Part shown: in pieces, positions 1-5,489 of the stretch
Position numbering within the stretch: position 1 is the first letter of the stretch
How the letters are laid out: every line of letters starts with the position of its first letter
Assembly (NCBI GenBank): GCA_030632925.1
Contig: DAOVTU010000062.1
Location: 1-9,847, forward strand
Direction: 5' to 3'
Length of the DNA: 9,847 nt
Origin: Candidatus Krumholzibacteriia bacterium
GTDB taxonomy: Bacteria; Krumholzibacteriota; Krumholzibacteriia; LZORAL124-64-63
Notes under the pieces: generated by a model
Databases searched by the model: none
Told to the model about the DNA's origin: nothing
Seen by the model: the letters and a program-made list of their open reading frames with translations, nothing else
Translations under genes and position numbers: made by a program

Positions 1-105
1 CGCAGCGAGTTCAACGACCTGCTTTCGGATGACGTGCGCATTGCTCAGGGCATTATCCGGACCGTGGCGCGCAAGCTGCGCGAGCTGGCCGAAAGGGCGG
101 TCTGA
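1..105 (+). CDS. C-terminal end of a probable cyclic-nucleotide-binding-domain protein (partial)
   Basis: Only the last 34 codons and the TGA stop lie in the window; the start is upstream. The visible tail reads like the end of a cNMP-binding (CRP/cAMP-binding-like) domain: the pattern 'EFNDLLSDD..IAQGIIR' followed by an 'RKLREL' helix is typical of the last helix of that fold. The protein ends directly after this helix, so no helix-turn-helix DNA-binding domain follows. It is therefore more likely a cNMP-domain effector or sensor (for example fused to HEAT repeats or a transporter) than a CRP/FNR transcription factor. Its stop codon overlaps the ATG of the next gene by one base, implying translational coupling and one operon. 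The family call rests on a short segment and is tentative. Confidence 0.5.
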   Translation, partial: RSEFNDLLSDDVRIAQGIIRTVARKLRELAERAV

Positions 106-1328
106 TGATCTCCGCGACCGGACGCAACCCCGTAGTGATGATTGTGGACGATGAGCCGATGATGACCGCGACTTTGGCAGCGGTTCTGGAGTTGGAAACG
201 GGATACGACGTGGTGACCTGCAACAGCGGGGTCGAAGCCCTCGAAAGGTTTGTCTCCGGGCCGGTCGATGTGGTGGTGTCGGATTTCCTGATGCCGGGCA
301 TGAACGGTCTGGAACTGCTGGCGGAGGTGCGCCGGCGGGATCCGGAAGTGCCGCGCCTGCTGCTGACCGGTTATGCGGACAAGGACAACGCCATCCGGGG
401 CATCAACGAAGTGGGGCTGTTCCAATACCTGGAAAAGCCGTTGGACAACGATCAGTTTCTGCTTTCTATTCGTACGGCGTTGGAGCATCGGGGGCTGCAT
501 GCGGCCTTGCGGGCCAAAATCGACGAACTGGATGGCGCCCTGCGGGATAAGGACGAACTGACGGCCCGGGACGACGAACTGCAACGGGAAATGGCCTGGG
601 CCCGTACGGTGCAGGCGAAGTTCCTGCCCGAGGAAATTCCGGCTCTTGCTGATTGGCAGCTGGATGTGGTGTACACTCCGGCGATGGCCGTTGGCGGCGA
701 CTTTTACGACTTTGTACCGCTGACCGGCGGGCGCCTGGCCCTGATCCTGATCGACAGTGCGGGCCATGGGGTGCAGGCGGCTTTGGGCACGGCCCTGTTG
801 AAATTCGCGACCGCCGGTTTGGTGGGGGGCGACCATGATGCGGCGGGTATACTGGCCCATCTGAACCATGTTCTATTCCGGGGGCTGCCGCGGGATATTC
901 CAGTGGCAGCCGGTGTGGCGGTGCTGGAGCCCGAGCTGGGTCGTGTGCGGCTGATGGGCGCCGGCTTGCCCAAGCCCGCCCTGGTCAGCGCCGATGGCGA
1001 GGTCGAGTTCCAGCCGGCGGCGGGTTTGTTGCTGGGCATTGTGGACGAAGATTTGTATCCGGCCGGGACCGAAACCGTGCTGGACCTGGAACCGGGCCAG
1101 ACGTTGCTGCTCTTCAGCGACGGGTTGACCGAGGCCCAGGATGAGGCCGATATTTTTTACGGAGAAGGACCGCTGGGTGAGGACATCCGGCAGTGGGCGG
1201 CATCTGGCCAGAGTGCCCGTGCCTTGCCCGCGTTGTTGGGTGAAAAAGCGCTGACTTATGGTGTGCCTGAATATCGTGACGATTTGACCGTGCTGGGCGT
1301 GAGCCGCGCGGTGGAGGATGCCAATTGA
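105..1328 (+). CDS. Response regulator with REC receiver and PP2C (RsbU/SpoIIE-type) serine/threonine phosphatase domain
   Basis: A 407-residue cytoplasmic two-domain protein. The N-terminal REC domain (about 9-128) has the acidic pair D15/D16, phospho-acceptor D60 in 'SDFLMPG', switch T88 in 'LLLTGYAD' and K111 in 'EKP'. A charged coiled-coil signalling helix (about 131-172) leads to a SpoIIE-type PP2C domain (about 186-402). Its metal-binding aspartates are visible: D199 in 'GGDFYDF', D217 in 'DSAGHG' (usually DVxGHG), D339 in 'LFSDGLTEAQ' and D392/D393 in 'DDLTVLGV'. Such proteins dephosphorylate an anti-sigma-factor antagonist (STAS) protein in partner-switching systems, with phosphorylation of REC controlling activity; that role here is inference, because no STAS or anti-sigma gene is in the window. 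The ATG overlaps the upstream stop and has an AGGG at 94-97, 7 bases away. It shares an operon with a second REC gene and a histidine kinase. Confidence 0.93.
   Translation: MISATGRNPVVMIVDDEPMMTATLAAVLELETGYDVVTCNSGVEALERFVSGPVDVVVSDFLMPGMNGLELLAEVRRRDPEVPRLLLTGYADKDNAIRGINEVGLFQYLEKPLDNDQFLLSIRTALEHRGLHAALRAKIDELDGALRDKDELTARDDELQREMAWARTVQAKFLPEEIPALADWQLDVVYTPAMAVGGDFYDFVPLTGGRLALILIDSAGHGVQAALGTALLKFATAGLVGGDHDAAGILAHLNHVLFRGLPRDIPVAAGVAVLEPELGRVRLMGAGLPKPALVSADGEVEFQPAAGLLLGIVDEDLYPAGTETVLDLEPGQTLLLFSDGLTEAQDEADIFYGEGPLGEDIRQWAASGQSARALPALLGEKALTYGVPEYRDDLTVLGVSRAVEDAN
1313..1317 (+). promoter_or_regulatory. Ribosome binding site that decides a TTG start
   Basis: GGAGG lies inside the end of the REC-phosphatase gene, 7 bases before TTG at 1325. 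The alternative in-frame ATG at 1334 would be 16 bases away, so TTG is the better start. Confidence 0.6.
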
Positions 1329-1822
1329 ACGACATGAACGCGAAATACGAAGAGAGTGAAGCCCGGGTTGTGCTGGTGGACGATGAGGAAATGGTGCTCG
1401 ATACCCTGCGCACCTTCCTCGAGTTGGAGACCGACTACGAAGTGGTTTCGTTTTCGGATCCGGCCGCAGCCGTGAGCTACGGGCGCGAGAACACGGTGGA
1501 TCTGGTGGTCTCGGATTTCCTGATGCCCGGTGTCAGCGGCATCGAACTTTTGCGGGACTATGCGGAGTCGAATCCCCATGCGCCGCGAGTGCTGCTGACC
1601 GGTTATGCGGACAAGGCCAGCGCCATCAAGGCCATCAACGAGGTGGGCCTGTTTCAGTATCTGGAAAAACCCTGGGACAATGAGCAACTGCTGGTGGTGT
1701 TCCGCAACGCGTTGGATCGCCGTTTCCTGGTCAAGGCGCTGCAGGAAAAAATTGCCGAGATCGACAAGGCCCAGGGCAAATTGTCCGGGTTGCAGGATGA
1801 TATTTTGCGGACGTTTATCTAA
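1325..1822 (+). CDS. Stand-alone REC-domain response regulator with short C-terminal coiled coil
   Basis: A 165-residue protein, essentially one receiver domain (about 13-135) plus a short helical tail. Acidic pocket D19/D20, phospho-acceptor D64 in 'SDFLMPG', switch T92 and K115 in 'EKPWD' are all present, so it should accept phosphate. The tail (about 137-160) is a charged helix resembling the start of the signalling helix in the preceding REC-phosphatase protein, but no output domain follows. By eye, roughly 60 percent of residues match the preceding REC domain, and a 27-base stretch is identical in DNA, so the two look like duplicates of which this one lost or never had the phosphatase. 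Its TTG start overlaps the upstream TGA (TTGA), indicating translational coupling. Likely roles are phosphate sink, competitor, or adaptor in the same phosphorelay; which one is not shown by the sequence. Confidence 0.9.
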   Translation: MNDMNAKYEESEARVVLVDDEEMVLDTLRTFLELETDYEVVSFSDPAAAVSYGRENTVDLVVSDFLMPGVSGIELLRDYAESNPHAPRVLLTGYADKASAIKAINEVGLFQYLEKPWDNEQLLVVFRNALDRRFLVKALQEKIAEIDKAQGKLSGLQDDILRTFI

Positions 1823-1828
1823 TCGGAT

Positions 1829-1833
1829 GGAGG
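1829..1833 (+). promoter_or_regulatory. Ribosome binding site for the porin-like gene
   Basis: GGAGG sits 5 bases before TTG 1839 and 14 bases before ATG 1848. The ATG at 1827 has no recognisable Shine-Dalgarno sequence. This favours TTG 1839, with ATG 1848 the main alternative; both keep the signal peptide. Confidence 0.5.
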
Positions 1834-1838
1834 CGGGT

Positions 1839-3119
1839 TTGCAGCGAATGATACGAATTTGCGTGATCGGACTGTTGGCCACCATGTGGTTCGGAACTGG
1901 AAGCGCCCAAAACCTGGACGAATCGCTTTTTGTCACCGGCTTTGTGAGCCAGGGGTATCTCAACACTTCGGAAAACAACTACCTCGTGCCCCGTTCGGTC
2001 AATGGCACGGCCGAATTCACGGAGGCTGCCATCACGCTGGTGGCCCAACCCCAGGACAAACTTCGGGTGGGCATCCAACTGCTGGCCCGCAATTTTGGCG
2101 ATACCGGAAACGGCTTTGTCTCGGTTGATTGGGCCTATGGCGACTACCGCTGGCGGGATTGGCTGGGCGTGCGTCTGGGCAAAGTGAAAATGCCCTTCGG
2201 GTTCTACAACGAAGCTCGCGACGTGGACATGTTGCGCACCAGCATCTTTTTGCCGCAGAGCATTTACAACGAGACCATGCGGGATTTCATGTTGGCCTAC
2301 GAAGGGGTCGGGGCCTATGGCAACTATGACCTCGGCGGGCTCGGTGAAGGTGACTACCACGTATTCGGCGGCACGTTGAATGTGCCCGACCCCACCCGGG
2401 GCTTCTGGCGCGATGTCTACAATACCGAGGGCGAGTTGCTGGAAGACGAGGTCGGCCAATTCGTTTCGGACATCGTGGGCGACCCGGCGACGGCGACTTT
2501 CAATCAGAACACGGATCAGGTGGTGAGCTTTCCCTGGATCTATGGTGGTGCTGTGAACTGGTACACACCCCTTGAAGGGTTGCGGCTCGGTGCGTCCGGC
2601 CTACAGGGACGTTTCAATTTTCAGGGGCGGATGCACTACAATGTGCTGGTGGAACGGCCGACTGAGGCGACACCCGAGTATATCCCGTTCACCCTGATGG
2701 TTGACGAGACGACAAATATCAATCACATCGCCGTTTTTGGGGCCGAATTTTTGCGAGACCGCTGGAGCCTGGCTTCGGAATATTACCACGAGGATATCGG
2801 CGACGGCGCGGCTCATGGTTGGTATGTGCAAGGCGGTTGGCAGGCTTCGGACCGCTGGGCGGTGGGAGCCTATTACAGCGAATTGCAGAGTGATGACGGG
2901 GGCGCGATGGAATTGGGCCTGCCGGACTACTATGAATGGCAGAAGGACCTGACTTTGAGTCTGCGGATCGACCTGACGGACCACTGGCTGTTCAAGGTCG
3001 AACACCATTTTATCGATGGCGTGATAGCAGGGGCGCGTCGGTCTCTGGATGAGGAAATCAGCAATCCGTTGCAACAGCACTGGGGCATGTTCACGGCCAA
3101 GACCACCTTCCACTTTTGA
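1839..3119 (+). CDS. Outer-membrane porin-like beta-barrel protein
   Basis: About 426 residues from the chosen TTG start. The N-terminus is a signal peptide: basic 'MQRMIRI', a hydrophobic core, and a cleavage site after 'GTGSA' near residue 23. The mature protein is rich in alternating aromatic, polar and glycine residues typical of beta strands (for example 'WAYGDYRWRDWLGVRLGKVKM', 'WYVQGGWQASDRWAVGAYYSE'), has a porin-like 'KMPFGFYNEARDVDMLR' segment near one third of its length, and ends in 'TTFHF' with a C-terminal phenylalanine, the usual BAM recognition signal. I see no further domain. It lies 16 bases after the REC gene and 12 before a PstS-like gene, which suggests that it admits or senses the same ligand. 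Oxyanion or phosphate-selective porin is a reasonable guess from context only. The open frame extends upstream to 1605 inside the REC gene, but that part is an out-of-frame shadow. Confidence 0.85.
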   Translation: MQRMIRICVIGLLATMWFGTGSAQNLDESLFVTGFVSQGYLNTSENNYLVPRSVNGTAEFTEAAITLVAQPQDKLRVGIQLLARNFGDTGNGFVSVDWAYGDYRWRDWLGVRLGKVKMPFGFYNEARDVDMLRTSIFLPQSIYNETMRDFMLAYEGVGAYGNYDLGGLGEGDYHVFGGTLNVPDPTRGFWRDVYNTEGELLEDEVGQFVSDIVGDPATATFNQNTDQVVSFPWIYGGAVNWYTPLEGLRLGASGLQGRFNFQGRMHYNVLVERPTEATPEYIPFTLMVDETTNINHIAVFGAEFLRDRWSLASEYYHEDIGDGAAHGWYVQGGWQASDRWAVGAYYSELQSDDGGAMELGLPDYYEWQKDLTLSLRIDLTDHWLFKVEHHFIDGVIAGARRSLDEEISNPLQQHWGMFTAKTTFHF

Positions 3120-3131
3120 TCGGAGCGTGAC

Positions 3132-3578
3132 ATGATGAAAAACATGATGCTTCGGTTGCCTATGCGGTTTTTGACGGTGTTGATATTATTGGTATGTGCC
3201 GGTGCCGCTACCGGTGAGGAACTGGTGATCATCGCCAATCCGGATCTGCCCGGCTCCAGCCTCGACGCCAAGGGTCTGCAACGCATCTACATGGGCAAAC
3301 AGACGCGGTGGAGCAACGACGAGGCCATCGTACCGGTCATGCTCAAGGCTGGCCCGGTGCACGAGGCCTTTGTGGAAGCCTATCTCGACCGCTCGCCACA
3401 CCGTTTCGTGACCTACTGGCGCCAGATGATATTCACGGGCAAGGGCACGCCGCCGCGCAGTTTTGCCAGCGAAGAGGAACTGGTCGCCTTTGTGGCGGCA
3501 ACGCCGGGGTCGGTGGGCTACGCCTCGGCCACAACCGACATGCAGAGCGTCAAGATTTTGCCCGTTTCCCCGGATTGA
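3132..3578 (+). CDS. Small PstS-like (phosphate-binding-protein-like) periplasmic protein
   Basis: A 148-residue protein with an N-terminal signal sequence (basic 'RLPMRF', hydrophobic 'LTVLILLVCAGAA', cleavage near residue 28). The mature part matches PstS-type substrate-binding proteins: 'LQRIYMGKQTRWSNDEAIVPV' corresponds to the usual 'iFlGk..rW.dG..i.PV' segment and 'ATPGSVGYAS' to the usual 'tpGaIGYvs'. Full PstS proteins are two-lobed and over 300 residues, so this is a one-lobe short form that occurs as a stand-alone periplasmic protein. It lacks Pst transporter neighbours (no permease or ATPase in the window) and lies between a porin-like gene and a histidine kinase (13-base gap), so a sensory or ligand-presenting role is more likely than transport. 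GGAG at 3122-3125, 6 bases before the ATG, supports this start; ATG 3135 is an alternative. No convincing lipobox is present. Confidence 0.85.
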   Translation: MMKNMMLRLPMRFLTVLILLVCAGAATGEELVIIANPDLPGSSLDAKGLQRIYMGKQTRWSNDEAIVPVMLKAGPVHEAFVEAYLDRSPHRFVTYWRQMIFTGKGTPPRSFASEEELVAFVAATPGSVGYASATTDMQSVKILPVSPD

Positions 3579-3591
3579 TACGCGGAGTACC

Positions 3592-5166
3592 ATGAAGTTC
3601 ACCCACAAGATCATGCTCAGCCCCCTGGTTACGGCCCTGGCCTTTCTGGTCATCTTTGCTTTGACCCAGCGCGCGGCCGAACGCAGCTCCGACACCATCG
3701 GGCGCATCCAGGACGAATTTTACCACGCCACCGAGCTGAGCCATGAACTGCAGATCGAGCTGCTGACCCTGCGCCACCTGTTGACCGAAGCGGCGACCAA
3801 TGGCAATGAAGACTCCCTGATTGAAGCCGAGCAGGTGGCTGCATCTTTTAACGCGACGGTCGACGGTTGCAAGGATGTGCCAGCCCTGGCGGTGATGATC
3901 ACTCCTTTGGGGCGGGACTTCGACCTGTACTACAGCCAGGCCCGCCTGACGACATCACACATGATCGAACAGGCCACTGGCCTGAATCTCGACTTTGATC
4001 AGGAAGTCTTCGACCAGGTGCGCGAGATGAATCGGCGCTACGACAAGCTGAGTGCCGACATCAGCGTCGTGGTTGAAAACAACAATTCCCAGCTGGAACT
4101 GGCCATCGCCAATACCCGGGCCCGCATCGTGCGCCTGCGCTGGGTGATGAACATCACCAGCATTGTCTTCCTGGCTCTCTTGTTTTTCCTGTCGGTGGTG
4201 GTGATCGGTTCGATCGTGAGGCCGGTGCACCGCATGAGCCGGGTGGCCCAGTCCATCAGTGGCGGCGATCTGCAGACCGAACTGGATTACCGCTCGCGCG
4301 ATGCGTTGGGGGAGTTGGCCGACAGTATCCGGGAAATGCAGGCCTCGCTGATCAGTGACATTGCCAGACGTGAAAAAGCCGAAGCCGACCTGATCGCCAC
4401 CCAGGGCCAGATGATCCAATCGGAAAAGATGGCGGTGCTGGGTAAACTGGTGGCCGGCCTGACCCACGAACTGAACACGCCACTGGGCACCCTGGCCTCG
4501 TCGGTCGATGTGGTGGATCGCAGTCGGGGCATCATCGTGGCCAAGTGCACCGGTGAAAACACGCCGCCCGAAGTGAGCAACGACCAGCGGTTTGGCAAGG
4601 CGATCAAGGCCATGTCGCGCGGGGTCGAGAGCCTGTCGGTGGCCACGGCGCGTATTGAAGAATTGGTCAATGGCCTGAAGGTGTTCAGCCAGTTGGACAA
4701 GGGTGAGGTGCAGCAGACGGATATCAATGCAGGCTTGGAAGCGACCCTGAATCTCATCGGGCACGACATTCCGGAGGGTCTGGAGGTGGCGCGCGAATTT
4801 GGTGAAATCGAACTGGTGCTGGCTTATCCGGCCCAGTTGAATCAGGCCTTTTTGTCGATCATCCGGCACGCCATACGCGATACGACAGCACCGGGCACGA
4901 TCACATTGACCACAGAACAGCTGGCGGACAGCGTGCGCGTTACCATAAGCGATACAGGATGTGGCTACCAACCGGATGCTTTGCTGGCCCTGTTCAACCC
5001 CAGTTTCAAGGCCGATACCAGCCGCATGCGCATGGATTGGGAAATGGTGACCAGCAGCCGGATTATTGACCGGCACCAGGGCACGATCACGGCCAAAAGT
5101 GATCCCGGTGTGGGGACCCGTTATGTGGTGGAAATTCCACTGTGGTCGGAACTTGGCGTCGAGTGA
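3592..5166 (+). CDS. Transmembrane sensor histidine kinase with HAMP domain and degenerate ATP-binding motifs
   Basis: A 524-residue inner-membrane protein: TM1 (about 8-25), a mostly helical periplasmic sensor (about 26-183), TM2 (about 185-208), HAMP (about 206-258), a coiled linker, then a dimerisation domain with phospho-acceptor H292 in 'GLTHELNTPLG'. The C-terminal ATPase domain keeps D454 in 'DTGCGY', the F-box-like 'LFNPSF' and the terminal 'GVGTRYVVEIP'. However, the N box reads 'LNQAFLSIIRHAI', with S422 and H426 where asparagines are expected, and the second glycine box (GxGLGL) is replaced by 'RMRMDWE' (478-484). Autophosphorylation may therefore be altered or lost; it might act as a phosphatase, need a partner, or follow family-specific rules. 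The ATG at 3592 has GGAG at 3584-3587; the longer upstream open frame would overlap the PstS-like gene without any reason. Inferred partners are the two REC proteins upstream and the PstS-like protein as periplasmic input. Confidence 0.92.
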   Translation: MKFTHKIMLSPLVTALAFLVIFALTQRAAERSSDTIGRIQDEFYHATELSHELQIELLTLRHLLTEAATNGNEDSLIEAEQVAASFNATVDGCKDVPALAVMITPLGRDFDLYYSQARLTTSHMIEQATGLNLDFDQEVFDQVREMNRRYDKLSADISVVVENNNSQLELAIANTRARIVRLRWVMNITSIVFLALLFFLSVVVIGSIVRPVHRMSRVAQSISGGDLQTELDYRSRDALGELADSIREMQASLISDIARREKAEADLIATQGQMIQSEKMAVLGKLVAGLTHELNTPLGTLASSVDVVDRSRGIIVAKCTGENTPPEVSNDQRFGKAIKAMSRGVESLSVATARIEELVNGLKVFSQLDKGEVQQTDINAGLEATLNLIGHDIPEGLEVAREFGEIELVLAYPAQLNQAFLSIIRHAIRDTTAPGTITLTTEQLADSVRVTISDTGCGYQPDALLALFNPSFKADTSRMRMDWEMVTSSRIIDRHQGTITAKSDPGVGTRYVVEIPLWSELGVE

Positions 5167-5409
5167 GTTTGGCGGGACTCGGAAGGGGCGATATTACCCT
5201 GCGGGAGGTTCCATTGCAGCCCCGTTGGCGTAAAAAAAAGCCGTGGTTGATACCGATATTCAGGTTCACTTGCTTAATGAAAAACACAATCAACCGACCA
5301 ACTATATAAATATTCGATATTTAAAAGAAGATGAGAACAATCCTCAAGTGATGCATTGGGTGGCATCGGACCGATACTGCAAATCCTACAAATATATAGT
5401 GATATAGAT

Positions 5410-5438
5410 TTGACCCACGGATGAGGCTGGTCAATAAT
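5410..5438 (+). promoter_or_regulatory. Putative sigma70-type promoter of the multiheme cytochrome gene
   Basis: TTGACC at 5410-5415 (five of six consensus bases), a 17-base spacer, then AATAAT at 5433-5438 (five of six). Predicted transcription start is near 5445, leaving a leader of about 45 bases before ATG 5490. An upstream start at ATG 5421 would fall inside the promoter. Assigned by pattern only. Confidence 0.5.
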
Positions 5439-5475
5439 TGGGCTGTGAATTTTTTCTCAACCTGTCCCACCTCTC

Positions 5476-5480
5476 AGGAG
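5476..5480 (+). promoter_or_regulatory. Ribosome binding site for the multiheme cytochrome gene
   Basis: AGGAG ends 9 bases before ATG 5490. The protein from this ATG begins directly with a good signal peptide, so 5490 is preferred over the in-frame ATG at 5421, whose extra 23 residues add nothing recognisable. Confidence 0.7.
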
Positions 5481-5489
5481 ACTACGCAA

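Larger units (their letters stand above)
5167..5489 (+). other. AT-rich intergenic region between the signalling operon and the cytochrome gene
   Basis: The only long gene-free stretch. The part from about 5230 to 5460 is visibly richer in A and T than the flanking genes. It contains a sigma70-like promoter near its 3' end, a 7-bp inverted repeat with a 3-base loop at 5307-5323 (TAAATAT-TCG-ATATTTA), an A8 run at 5232-5239, and an open frame of 54 codons (GTG 5243 to TAG 5405-5407) without a clear ribosome binding site. I see no tRNA or rRNA. No clear intrinsic terminator follows the kinase gene. Confidence 0.7.

Noticed and set aside
1605..1838. Upstream extension of the porin-like reading frame
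   Set aside because: It overlaps the well-supported REC gene in another frame. The signal peptide begins only at about 1839-1848.
3195..3220. Lipoprotein signal on the PstS-like protein
   Set aside because: The only cysteine near the signal end (in 'LLVCAGAA') does not fit the lipobox pattern L-[AS]-[GA]-C.
3463..3591. Upstream extension of the kinase reading frame
   Set aside because: It overlaps the PstS-like gene and gives a Trp/Arg-rich stretch before a good ATG with GGAG and the first membrane helix.
3955..5076. Open frame of 373 codons on the minus strand opposite the histidine kinase
   Set aside because: It is a shadow of the kinase gene: His- and Gln-rich translation, no domain, and no promoter or ribosome binding site seen.
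5167..5240. Intrinsic terminator after the kinase gene
   Set aside because: Only short, weak complementary segments (GGGGC/GCCCC with a long loop) are present. The run that follows is A, not T, on the + strand.
5247..5260. FNR-like box TTGAT-ACCG-ATATT
   Set aside because: Only the left half matches TTGAT-N4-ATCAA; the right half has two of five bases. It is also far upstream of the proposed promoter.
5361..5381. Possible sigma54 promoter (TGGCAT ... CTGCA)
   Set aside because: The GG to GC distance is about 15 bases rather than the required 10.
5421..5489. Earlier ATG start for the multiheme cytochrome
   Set aside because: It would lie between the -35 and -10 boxes of the proposed promoter and lacks a ribosome binding site. 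ATG 5490 has AGGAG and a directly following signal peptide.
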